A DNA stretch of 8,576 bases from Candidatus Peregrinibacteria bacterium RIFCSPLOWO2_01_FULL_39_12. GTDB taxonomy: Bacteria; Patescibacteriota; Gracilibacteria; UBA1369; LOWO2-01-FULL-3. Positions within the stretch are counted from its first letter, which is position 1. The number at the start of each line of letters is the position of its first letter. Under the pieces are notes generated by a model that was given only the letters and a program-made list of their open reading frames with translations, was not told the DNA's origin and ran no database searches. Shown here piece after piece: positions 1 to 5,453 of the stretch. The DNA lies in assembly GCA_001787455.1 (NCBI GenBank), contig MFXA01000020.1, positions 4,236 to 12,811 of the forward strand, given 5' to 3'. The position numbers and the translations under genes are program-made.

Positions 1-197
1 TGAGATGAAGAAGTCGCCGTGGATGTCGGAAGTGAAGTTGCAGAAGATGAGGGAGGTGAAATTGGTTGAGGTATCTGAGTCGCTTGTGTCGAAACAGATT
101 GCTGTGTTTGGGATGCCGGTGGCGGAGTTGCCGAAGCTGACGAAGTTGTCTGAGCTGCCGTATCCGTATCCCCCCCAATTTTAAAAGTATTATCCAT
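1..197 (-). CDS. N-terminal part of a Ser/Thr/Pro/Gln-rich protein (partial, runs off the left edge)
   Basis: The reading frame opens with ATG at 197-195 and stays open to base 1, giving 65 visible residues. It begins MDNTFKIGGDTD and continues as a low-complexity stretch of Ser, Thr, Ala, Pro and Gln. The start lies only 2 nt beyond the TAA of the upstream 190-aa gene on the same strand, so the two are probably co-transcribed and may be translationally coupled. There is no signal peptide at the N-terminus; residues 10-65 look like a flexible linker ahead of a domain outside the window. A run of seven G (coding strand, positions 176-170) encodes the Gly-Gly at residues 8-9. All three minus-strand frames are open here, because codons with C in the middle leave no stops when shifted; the ATG-anchored frame is therefore preferred. 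Function is unknown. Confidence 0.6.
   Translation of the reverse strand, partial: MDNTFKIGGDTDTAAQTTSSASATPPPASQTQQSVSTQATQIPQPISPPSSSATSLPTSTATSSS
170..176. repeat. Seven-base C/G homopolymer near the start of the Ser/Thr/Pro-rich gene
   Basis: Seven consecutive C on the + strand (G on the coding strand) lie about 20 bases inside the partial gene. In an otherwise AT-rich window this is a clear outlier. Loss or gain of one base would shift the frame. It could be a slippage site or a consensus error, and the sequence alone cannot tell which. Confidence 0.5.
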
Positions 198-199
198 TT

Positions 200-772
200 T
201 TATATTTCTTCATCTAAATCAATCTCTTCACTGTCTTTAGGGAGTACATTTTCAATGGCTCCCCATTCGCTCTCTTCGTTTTTTGGAACGACAAGAGTGA
301 CTTTATCTCCAACTTCAGCCTTAAAATAGGTAACCGAAGCTAGTAAAACTTTATATGCTTTTCTGTTGGCGATTACTTTGTACTGGCTATCTTCGTATGT
401 GAGAGTTCCAACTATTCTATCTCGTTCAACAGGACCGATTTGTTTGTATAAAAAGGAGCCATCTTCTTTAATTGTAAGTTTAAGAGTGTCTCCCGGGACA
501 AGTTTTGATTTACTTGCGTAATTTGCCGGAACCGGATATTCGTTTTTATCTCTGCCGGTCATGTTTTGTCCGTTAAAAATCCCTTCAACAATTTTTTCGC
601 CTTCATCATCTTTATCTCCGCTTAAATCGGGCAATTTTTCCGCTATTTTTGTGTATGATTTTTTGCTTTGTCCGCCTGTTAATTCGTCAAGAATCATCTT
701 AGCCGAATGCAAAGAAGCGTCTGCGGATTCGACCATCTCTTTTATCAGTAAAAGTTTTGAAGCTTGTGACAT
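200..772 (-). CDS. Conserved protein of unknown function, 190 aa, Patescibacteria-type
   Basis: The product is cytoplasmic in appearance, with no signal peptide or membrane segment. Residues 4-31 form a predicted amphipathic helix. Residues 40-60 are a charged linker. Residues 61-165 are the likely folded core, with the block EGIFNGQNM (63-71), YPVPANYASKSKLVPGDTL (79-97) and FLYKQIGPVERDR (107-119), followed by beta-rich segments at 120-163. The tail (180-190) is strongly acidic. From memory, this core recurs in predicted proteins of Patescibacteria genomes without an assigned function; I cannot verify that here. The GDTLKL and GDKVTL patterns resemble small beta-barrel, nucleic-acid-binding folds, but that is only a guess. 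It follows sbp after a 139-bp gap holding three hairpins and is followed after 2 nt by the Ser/Thr/Pro-rich gene. No Shine-Dalgarno is seen; the leader is A-rich with a TATAAA at 792-787. Confidence 0.85.
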   Translation of the reverse strand: MSQASKLLLIKEMVESADASLHSAKMILDELTGGQSKKSYTKIAEKLPDLSGDKDDEGEKIVEGIFNGQNMTGRDKNEYPVPANYASKSKLVPGDTLKLTIKEDGSFLYKQIGPVERDRIVGTLTYEDSQYKVIANRKAYKVLLASVTYFKAEVGDKVTLVVPKNEESEWGAIENVLPKDSEEIDLDEEI

Positions 773-804
773 TTGTTTTTTATGTTTTTATATTTTTGTT
801 GGAT

Positions 805-821
805 GCCCGCCTACGGCGGAC
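805..821. repeat. GC-rich inverted repeat between sbp and the 190-aa gene
   Basis: GCCCGCC and GGCGGAC form a 7-bp stem (one G-T wobble on the minus strand) around a 3-nt loop. It is a GC-rich island in AT-rich surroundings and is the type of short palindrome often dispersed through intergenic DNA. It lies about 33 nt upstream of the 190-aa ORF start. No T-run follows on either strand, so it is not a standard terminator. Confidence 0.55.
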
Positions 822-833
822 GTTTCTTTATTA

Positions 834-852
834 GCAACTTCTTCGAAGTTGC
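834..852. repeat. Perfect 8-bp hairpin between sbp and the 190-aa gene
   Basis: GCAACTTC and GAAGTTGC form a perfect 8-bp stem with a 3-nt loop. On the minus strand it is the second of three hairpins met by transcription leaving sbp. No T-run follows, so an intrinsic terminator is not supported. Transcript-end stabilisation or a processing site would fit. Confidence 0.55.
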
Positions 853-871
853 CTGCTGTTTGGTATTATAT

Positions 872-890
872 CAGAAAAATCATATTTCTG
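872..890. repeat. Weak hairpin 21 nt after the sbp stop codon
   Basis: CAGAAA and TTTCTG form a 6-bp stem with a 7-nt loop just downstream of sbp on the minus strand. It is weak alone and is listed because it is the first of three hairpins in this 139-bp gap. Confidence 0.35.
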
Positions 891-911
891 CCAAAGACGC
901 TGGCTTGACTA

Positions 912-1262
912 TTATTTCTTTTTCTTGTTGAGTATATCAATTAGCGCGCGGCGCATTATTCCAAGATTTGAGAAAATTCTGAATGTAAATACAACCGTTA
1001 CTGCGAGATATAGATCTAGTCCGAGTCTTTCTCCCAAGAGTGTAATTCCAATTGCCAGAATAATGTTGAAAATAAGTCCCGTAAGAAATATTGTCTGATT
1101 GTATTCCTCTTTTGAAACTTCAGCTTTAATCGCCCCAAATATCGAATCCAAAAGCCCCACCAATATTACGGCGGTATATTTTACGTATTCTATCGGAATT
1201 GTGTAGGTTGCGCTTAATCCTATTATAATCCCTGCAATTATTCCTATTATTGCCCAAACCAT
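912..1262 (-). CDS. sbp: Small basic protein (Sbp, DUF1290 family) of the division cluster
   Basis: This is a 116-aa integral membrane protein with the usual length and pattern of the small basic family found in the ftsQ/divIB-ftsA region of Gram-positive bacteria. Hydrophobic segments lie at about residues 3-18, 29-47, 57-76 and 82-98. Family-like blocks are TIPIEYVKYTAV (21-32), LLDSIFGAIKAE (37-48), TGLIFNIILA (61-70), GLDLYLA (81-87) and RIFSNLGIMRR (95-105). The C-terminus ends in KKKK, expected on the cytoplasmic side. Its biochemical role is not established in the family. It lies 10 bp downstream of ftsQ, so the two are probably one operon. The ATG follows a run of A residues rather than a Shine-Dalgarno. 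Unlike the classical cluster, ftsA and ftsZ do not follow. Confidence 0.88.
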   Translation of the reverse strand: MVWAIIGIIAGIIIGLSATYTIPIEYVKYTAVILVGLLDSIFGAIKAEVSKEEYNQTIFLTGLIFNIILAIGITLLGERLGLDLYLAVTVVFTFRIFSNLGIMRRALIDILNKKKK

Positions 1263-1272
1263 TTTTTTTTGG

Positions 1273-2121
1273 TTATCTTCGTTTGTATATTATCTTATCT
1301 CCATTGCCTCCTGCAATGCGAAGGTCAATATAATTAAGGTTTTCTTTGTAGATATCAAGTTTTGCCAGCGCTTTTTTTAGTTTTCTGAACTGGTTTTCTG
1401 AAGGGATTTGCATGTCCAGCCAAATGTAAAAATTCTTTTCAGTAAACAAGTGCACTTCTTTAGGTATTGGTTTATATATGATTTCTTTTATTTTCATCCC
1501 AAATTTATCTTCGAAATTTTTTGCCGCATCGAGTATGTATTGAAGTTTTTTTTGTTCTATCACCGTTTTTTTTGTGTTTATCGGTTCATCCGATTTTATG
1601 TGTATATATGGGAGAGAAGGATTTTCGAAATCCTCTTTTGTGGCGTATCCGATGGAATTTACAATGTAGTTTTTTTTGAGATTTGAACTTTCATTGATTA
1701 TGTTTGCAACAAGCGGATATTTTAAAAATTCTATTTCGATTGTGGACGGATAGTTTTTACTAATGGTTACTTTTTCCAGTTCCGGAATTTTTTTCAGGAC
1801 GCTGAATTCCAATTCGCCGGTTTTTGTGAAAAATATGTTTTTGTTTAATGCGCTTTTCAGATTTTCTTTTATTTGTTCTCCGATGATTTGGTTCTCAAAA
1901 TTTTCATCTGCAATAATGATTTCTTTTATTTTGAAGTAGTTTGAGAAAAATATTCCGTAGGCGGTTAGCAAAATTGCGACTGTGATAATTGTCGTCTTAA
2001 AAGTTGCTTTTATTTTGCCCGGGGAAGATGTCCTTTTTCGAAAACTGTGGACTACCGGAGTTCCGTACGCGATACGGGAACTTAACATCCTCCTTTTTTT
2101 ATTAAATAATTTTGATAACAT
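1273..2121 (-). CDS. ftsQ: Cell division protein FtsQ/DivIB
   Basis: This 282-aa bitopic membrane protein should link septal synthesis enzymes to the divisome through the FtsQLB complex. The order is: a strongly basic cytoplasmic tail (1-41, with KKRR at 8-11), one membrane segment (about 42-61, TTIITVAILLTAYGIFF), a POTRA-like domain starting at FKIKEIIIAD (63-72) and reaching about 135, with PSTIEIEFLKYPLVA inside it, then the beta domain. It ends with YIDLRIAGG...KIIYK, the typical FtsQ C-terminal strand pattern. Length is normal for the family. The next gene, sbp, supports the call. Met12 is an alternative start that would drop the first basic patch. The start region overlaps promoter elements of the divergent folC. 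A TATAAA at 2140-2135 on the minus strand may be its own -10. Confidence 0.85.
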   Translation of the reverse strand: MLSKLFNKKRRMLSSRIAYGTPVVHSFRKRTSSPGKIKATFKTTIITVAILLTAYGIFFSNYFKIKEIIIADENFENQIIGEQIKENLKSALNKNIFFTKTGELEFSVLKKIPELEKVTISKNYPSTIEIEFLKYPLVANIINESSNLKKNYIVNSIGYATKEDFENPSLPYIHIKSDEPINTKKTVIEQKKLQYILDAAKNFEDKFGMKIKEIIYKPIPKEVHLFTEKNFYIWLDMQIPSENQFRKLKKALAKLDIYKENLNYIDLRIAGGNGDKIIYKRR

Positions 2122-2142
2122 ATTCTCATGGTACTTTATATT
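2112..2142 (+). promoter_or_regulatory. Candidate folC promoter
   Basis: TTGATA at 2112-2117 (5/6 to the -35 consensus) and TATATT at 2137-2142 (-10) are separated by 19 bp, slightly long. The -10 ends 7 nt before the chosen folC ATG, which places the transcript start on or next to the ATG. The -35 sits inside the first codons of the divergent ftsQ. Confidence 0.4.
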
Positions 2143-2161
2143 AGAATATATGGATTTTCAA
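2135..2161 (-). promoter_or_regulatory. Candidate ftsQ promoter
   Basis: Read on the minus strand, TTGAAA (2161-2156) and TATAAA (2140-2135) are 15 bp apart, a short spacing. The -10 ends 13 nt before the ftsQ ATG. It overlaps the folC -10 on the opposite strand by four bases, so the two promoters would compete for polymerase. Confidence 0.35.
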
Positions 2162-3448
2162 ACTGTACTTAAACGTTTGGACAAATTTGTATCTTATGAG
2201 GATGTTAAAAAAATTCCTTATAATGAGGAAAATTTTGATCTTGGGCGCGTGAGGGATTTTTTGAAAAAATGGGGTGTTGATTATTCAAAACTGAAATTTG
2301 TTCATGTTGGAGGGTCAAAAGGGAAGGGGACTGTGTGTGCTTTGGTTGCACATTATTTGTTTAATGCCGGGTATAAAGTTGGGATGTTTACATCTCCTCA
2401 TATTTTAGATATTACAGAGAGAATTTGGCTGAATGGCGGGAATATTTCTAGGCAAAAATTTGCCGAATATATCGGTGAAATCATGAAGATTATTTCGCGC
2501 GAAAATTTTTATGGGCTGACTTATTTTGAGGTTTTGATGATTATTGCTTTTAAATTATTTACGGATGAAGGGGTTGATTATGTTGTGCTTGAAGTTGGTT
2601 TTGGAGGTCGACTTGATGCTACGAATATTGTTACTCCTTCGGTTTCGGTTTTAACAATGGTTGAAAAAGAACATGCCGATGTTTTTGGTGGGACTGTAAG
2701 TAAAATTTTGGATGAGAAACTGGGTATTGTAAAGCCGCACGTTCCTTTTGTTGTTGGATGCCAATGTGCGCATATTAAAGCTTTGATTTGGAAGAAGGTG
2801 GTTGGGATTGCGAAGAAATTTAAAAGTTCGGTTAGGGTTTTTTATGTGGATGAGGAGGTGTCCGCTTTCCACGCTAAAGATTATGCCATAGGCATTAGCC
2901 CTACCAAAGACGGGGTGTTTGATAAAGCGAAAATTTCCAATGCTTTTACCGCTTTGGTTGTGTTAAAGGTTTTGCTTGGATCGGTTGATGTTGAAAAGTT
3001 TAAAGATGCGTTTAACAAATTAAATTTGCCCGGGAGAGTTTTTGTAAAAAATGTTGGAAATAAAACTGTTGTTTTTGATATGGCTCATACAAAAAGGAGT
3101 ATTCATAATTTGATAAAATTTCTTAAGAAGCGTTTTGTTGGGAAGAAATTTGTGTTTATTTTTGCAGCGCTTCAAGGAAAAGATGTTTCCGGTATGTTGA
3201 AAAAAATATATCCTGTTGTCGGCAGACTGTTTTTGACCGAAGCGCATGAAAAAAGAAAAATCCCTGTTTCGGACTTGAAGAAGATTGTCGAAAAAATCGG
3301 ATATAAAAATGTTTTTTGTGAATCCGTGGCGGTTAAAGCTTATAAAAGAGCTTTGAAAGATTTTAAAAAAGACCAAGTAATAGTTGTGTGCGGTTCACAT
3401 TTCCTGTTGGGAAAAATCTTGAAACTATTTCTTCGCCATAGTGGCTAG
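2150..3448 (+). CDS. folC: Folylpolyglutamate synthase / dihydrofolate synthase (FolC family)
   Basis: This Mur-ligase-type enzyme adds glutamate to dihydropteroate and/or folates, using ATP. The 432-aa form begins MDFQTVLKRLDKF. Visible motifs are the P-loop GGSKGKGT (54-61), TSPH (81-84), EVGFGGRLDATN (148-159), EKEHADVFGGT (172-182), EKLGIVKP (189-196), PGRV (294-297) and DMAHTKRS (310-317). Order and length fit FolC. The ORF is open upstream to 1982, but that stretch lies antisense to the ftsQ N-terminus and lacks FolC homology, so the ATG at 2150 is chosen. No Shine-Dalgarno is present; a leaderless transcript is possible. Departures from the textbook sequence are SKGKGT in the P-loop (usually TNGKGS in bacteria) and AHT where AHN is usual. 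The 3' end overlaps a convergent small ORF by 24 bp. Confidence 0.88.
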   Translation: MDFQTVLKRLDKFVSYEDVKKIPYNEENFDLGRVRDFLKKWGVDYSKLKFVHVGGSKGKGTVCALVAHYLFNAGYKVGMFTSPHILDITERIWLNGGNISRQKFAEYIGEIMKIISRENFYGLTYFEVLMIIAFKLFTDEGVDYVVLEVGFGGRLDATNIVTPSVSVLTMVEKEHADVFGGTVSKILDEKLGIVKPHVPFVVGCQCAHIKALIWKKVVGIAKKFKSSVRVFYVDEEVSAFHAKDYAIGISPTKDGVFDKAKISNAFTALVVLKVLLGSVDVEKFKDAFNKLNLPGRVFVKNVGNKTVVFDMAHTKRSIHNLIKFLKKRFVGKKFVFIFAALQGKDVSGMLKKIYPVVGRLFLTEAHEKRKIPVSDLKKIVEKIGYKNVFCESVAVKAYKRALKDFKKDQVIVVCGSHFLLGKILKLFLRHSG

Positions 3449-3562
3449 CCTTTCAGCTTTTCTTTGGCGCGCTTTTGCTTTATTTCTTCGTTTTCGAAGT
3501 TTGCTTTTCGGAAAAATTTTTCCTATAAGTCCGTGTTGTTTGCTTGCGTGTGCGTTTGTCAT
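3425..3562 (-). CDS. Small highly basic protein, 45 aa, unknown function
   Basis: ATG at 3562-3560 and TAG at 3427-3425 frame 45 codons. The product begins MTNAHASKQHGLIGKIFPKS and continues KLRKRRNKAKARQRKAERL, ending AKK. Ten Lys and six Arg against one Glu, with a likely basic helix at residues 19-40, suggest RNA or ribosome binding, as in small ribosomal or RNA-binding proteins; that is inference. It begins 32 nt after the queF stop on the same strand and could be the last gene of the que transcript. Its last 24 nt overlap the convergent folC 3' end. No clear Shine-Dalgarno is seen. I recognise no family. A 45-codon ORF can occur by chance, but the composition is coherent and unlike a random antisense frame. 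Confidence 0.5.
   Translation of the reverse strand: MTNAHASKQHGLIGKIFPKSKLRKRRNKAKARQRKAERLATMAKK
3486..3523. repeat. Short hairpin and AT palindrome at the folC / que convergence
   Basis: CTTCG-TTTT-CGAAG (3486-3499) is a 5-bp hairpin followed on the + strand by a T-rich stretch, a weak candidate terminator for folC about 38 nt after its stop. GGAAAAATTTTTCC (3510-3523) is a perfect 14-nt palindrome. Both lie inside the 45-aa ORF, so they may simply reflect its coding sequence. Confidence 0.3.
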
Positions 3563-3594
3563 CTAGGGAACTTTAGGGATTTTAGCTTGTATTG

Positions 3595-4044
3595 TCAAGA
3601 TTGCGAAGTTTTGAAGTATTTTTTGCAGACTGTTTTTACGTTTCCGCGCACGTTCATATCCACTTTTATCACCGCTTTTTTGGGATTAACGACTTCCAGA
3701 AAATCTGCAAATATAACTTCCAAGGCTGTTTCGTGAAAGATTTTTATATTTCTGAAAGCGTTTATGTAGAGTTTGAATGATTTTAATTCAAGGCATTTTT
3801 TGTTTGGTACATAAGAAATTTCCACTCTCCCGAAATCAGGCCAATTGGAAAACGGACAAATTGACGTATATTCCTCTGTTGAAATTGTAACCCAGTGTTC
3901 TCCGCGGCTTTGTTCCTGAAAATTAAAAGTAAGCAAAGGAGCTTTCTTTTTTATTTCGGCGCGTATTTTTTTCGCCGGTTTTTGCGAATAATCTTTTCCT
4001 TCCCGGTATTGTTTGAGTGGTGTGGTGTTTTTAATGTTTGGCAT
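3595..4044 (-). CDS. queF: NADPH-dependent 7-cyano-7-deazaguanine reductase QueF
   Basis: QueF reduces preQ0 to preQ1, the base that is inserted into tRNA and matured to queuosine. The 149-aa length matches the short, unimodular (Bacillus-type) class. The active-site region is EEYTSICPFSNWPDFGRV (57-74ish): Cys63 is the expected nucleophile that forms the thioimide and Asp70 the proton donor. The QueF signature follows as ELKSFKLY (86-93), then FRN and IFHE (102-105), with Glu105 in the substrate-binding position. The N-terminal 30 residues are polar and Lys-rich. The start overlaps the queC end by 14 bp, indicating translational coupling. The stop is TGA. It is the final enzyme of the queE-queC-queF unit. 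Confidence 0.95.
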   Translation of the reverse strand: MPNIKNTTPLKQYREGKDYSQKPAKKIRAEIKKKAPLLTFNFQEQSRGEHWVTISTEEYTSICPFSNWPDFGRVEISYVPNKKCLELKSFKLYINAFRNIKIFHETALEVIFADFLEVVNPKKAVIKVDMNVRGNVKTVCKKYFKTSQS

Positions 4045-4699
4045 ATTTTAGCGGATCTTTTATTTGTGCTTCTTTAAATCCTTTTATCCTTAATTTGCAA
4101 GCCGGGCAGGTTCCGCATGCCGGACGAAGTCCTTTATAGCAGGTATGCGTGTATTTGAGAAGGTTTAAGCTGCCAAGTTTTTGCATGAGTTTTACTGTTT
4201 TCGATTTTGTCAGCCACATTAAAGGTGTATGAATTTTGAATTTCTTCTCTGTTGCGAGCGCGAATGTTTTTTCCATGGATTTTATGAATTCATTTCTGCA
4301 GTCAGGGTAGCCGCTAAAGTCTGTTTGGCATACTCCAGTAACAATATTTTGTATGTTCTGCTGATATGCGTATATTAAAGCGATTGATATGAAAATTAAA
4401 TTTCTTCCGGGAACAAACGTTGTGGGCAATTTATTTTTTTGAATTTTTATTTTTACGAATTTATCGGTAAGCGCATTTTTTGTAAGATGTTTGAATACAT
4501 CAATTTTAATTATTTTCAGCGGAGTGCCCGATAATTTTGCAATTTTTTTTGCGGATAAAAGTTCTGTTTTGTGTCGTTGTCCGTAGTCGAATGTTATTGC
4601 AAAAATTTTATCAAATTTTTTCTTTGCCCAAGCCAGGCACGTGGTTGAATCTTGCCCTCCCGACAGTAAAATAACTGCTTTTGAAGAATTTTCTTTCAT
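4031..4699 (-). CDS. queC: 7-cyano-7-deazaguanine synthase QueC
   Basis: QueC converts 7-carboxy-7-deazaguanine to preQ0 with ammonia and ATP. The 222-aa form starting MKENSSKAVILLSGGQDS is chosen because its ATG overlaps the queE TGA as ATGA; the frame is open further upstream to 4783, but that would overlap queE by 88 bp and lies ahead of the domain. The adenylation loop SGGQDSTTC is at 13-21, FDYGQRH follows near 37-43, and VPGRN is at 96-100. The zinc site is Cys187, Cys195, Cys198 and Cys201 in CYKGLRPACGTCPACKLR, matching the family pattern. Length is normal. The 3' end overlaps queF by 14 bp. Confidence 0.95.
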   Translation of the reverse strand: MKENSSKAVILLSGGQDSTTCLAWAKKKFDKIFAITFDYGQRHKTELLSAKKIAKLSGTPLKIIKIDVFKHLTKNALTDKFVKIKIQKNKLPTTFVPGRNLIFISIALIYAYQQNIQNIVTGVCQTDFSGYPDCRNEFIKSMEKTFALATEKKFKIHTPLMWLTKSKTVKLMQKLGSLNLLKYTHTCYKGLRPACGTCPACKLRIKGFKEAQIKDPLKYAKH

Positions 4700-5328
4700 C
4701 TTGCTCTTGTTGTTCCCCATAAAGTTATTTGTAAACGCGGCGAAAATCTCAAGTCTTCTTTTTTGCAAAGTTCCGCCAGCCATTTTGAGCGTTCTTTCAG
4801 TTCTTTTTCTTTGGTCCCGAGCGGCATGAGTAAGACTCTCGATTTTTTAATTTTATATTTTCTAATAAAATTTTTAACCTCTTCTATATTAGCCGGGTGT
4901 TCTATTACAAATTTGTAAAAAGTTTTTTTCCCCGGAAATTTTTGAAGCGGTAAATTTAAAGTTTTTGCATGTGCCAATTTTGGCGAACAACTGTACAAAT
5001 CTACATAATTATCCAGTGTCGATTTTATTGTTCCGTTGGTTTCAACTTCTATATAATAATTCTTCAGTTTTTTTATAAGTGAAAGAATTTCTTTTTGTTG
5101 CAATAAAGGTTCTCCTCCCGTTATTACCAAATGTTTTGCCGGGTATTTTTTTATTATTTTGGTTATTTCATCAATTGTCATTTGTCTCGCATTTTTTGGA
5201 TCCAATGCATATTTTGTGTCACACCATTTGCATCTTAAATTGCATCCGTTCAGGCGCAAAAATACGGCTGGAATTCCCAAAAAAAGTCCTTCTCCCTGTA
5301 ACGAGTAAAATATTTCTGTGACTTGCAT
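4696..5328 (-). CDS. queE: 7-carboxy-7-deazaguanine synthase QueE (radical SAM)
   Basis: QueE rearranges 6-carboxy-5,6,7,8-tetrahydropterin to CDG using SAM and a [4Fe-4S] cluster. The 210-aa protein begins MQVTEIFYSLQGEGLFLG, the usual QueE N-terminus with the substrate-binding LQGEG. The cluster cysteines are Cys29, Cys33 and Cys36 (CNLRCKWC, CX3CX2C). ITGGEPLL (69-76) is the SAM-binding GGE motif, VETNGT lies at about 95-100, SPKLAH near 115, and the C-terminal RLQITLWG matches the family's terminal LQxHxxLWG-like end. It is first in the que unit. Its TGA overlaps the queC ATG. QueD, which would supply the substrate, is not in this window. The 125-bp upstream region to the divergent lipoprotein gene contains a hairpin. 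Confidence 0.95.
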   Translation of the reverse strand: MQVTEIFYSLQGEGLFLGIPAVFLRLNGCNLRCKWCDTKYALDPKNARQMTIDEITKIIKKYPAKHLVITGGEPLLQQKEILSLIKKLKNYYIEVETNGTIKSTLDNYVDLYSCSPKLAHAKTLNLPLQKFPGKKTFYKFVIEHPANIEEVKNFIRKYKIKKSRVLLMPLGTKEKELKERSKWLAELCKKEDLRFSPRLQITLWGTTRAR

Positions 5329-5352
5329 AGATGTGCTGAAAAAACTGGTAAG

Positions 5353-5389
5353 AAAATAGCATTTTTATGGATTGTTGGGTAGCTATTTT
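5353..5389 (-). promoter_or_regulatory. Hairpin in the queE leader, possible regulatory RNA
   Basis: On the minus strand AAAATAGC and GCTATTTT form a perfect 8-bp stem with a 21-nt loop, ending 24 nt before the queE ATG. The loop starts TACCC and ends ATAAAAAT. The strings TAGCTAC, ATAAAAA and a closing GCTA echo the core of class I preQ1 riboswitches, which control que genes elsewhere. The internal P1 stem of that class cannot be built here, so a riboswitch is not established. It may equally serve the divergent lipoprotein promoter. Confidence 0.35.
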
Positions 5390-5418
5390 TGTGTTTTATA
5401 TGAAACAGCAACTGAAAT

Positions 5419-5447
5419 TTGAATAAATTTTGCTAATAGATTATCTT
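5419..5447 (+). promoter_or_regulatory. Candidate promoter of the lipoprotein gene
   Basis: TTGAAT (5419-5424) and TATCTT (5442-5447) are 17 bp apart, each 4/6 to consensus. The -10 ends 6 nt before the ATG at 5454, so the transcript would begin at or next to the start codon. Confidence 0.35.
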
Positions 5448-5453
5448 TATTGT

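Noticed and set aside
2..184. Open frame on the + strand over the left edge, and open alternative minus-strand frames
   Set aside because: The minus-strand frame from ATG 197 is rich in codons with C in the middle (Ser, Thr, Pro, Ala). Such codons leave the shifted frames free of stops automatically, and the antisense strand is likewise stop-poor. The + frame has no start or family resemblance.
1982..2149. 56-residue N-terminal extension of FolC
   Set aside because: It is antisense to the ftsQ N-terminus and membrane segment, and FolC proteins begin near the MDFQTVLKRL position.
3464..3780. Two + strand ORFs of 90 and 62 codons
   Set aside because: They lie antisense to queF and the small basic ORF, are Phe/Cys/Ser rich, and show no domain; they mirror the minus-strand coding bias.
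4696..4699. TGA read as glycine (Gracilibacteria/SR1 code)
   Set aside because: queE and queF end at TGA exactly at the expected protein ends, and queE-queC share an ATGA stop/start junction, so TGA is a stop here.
4700..4783. 28-residue N-terminal extension of QueC
   Set aside because: It would overlap queE coding by 88 bp, while the ATGA junction gives a start just before the conserved adenylation loop.
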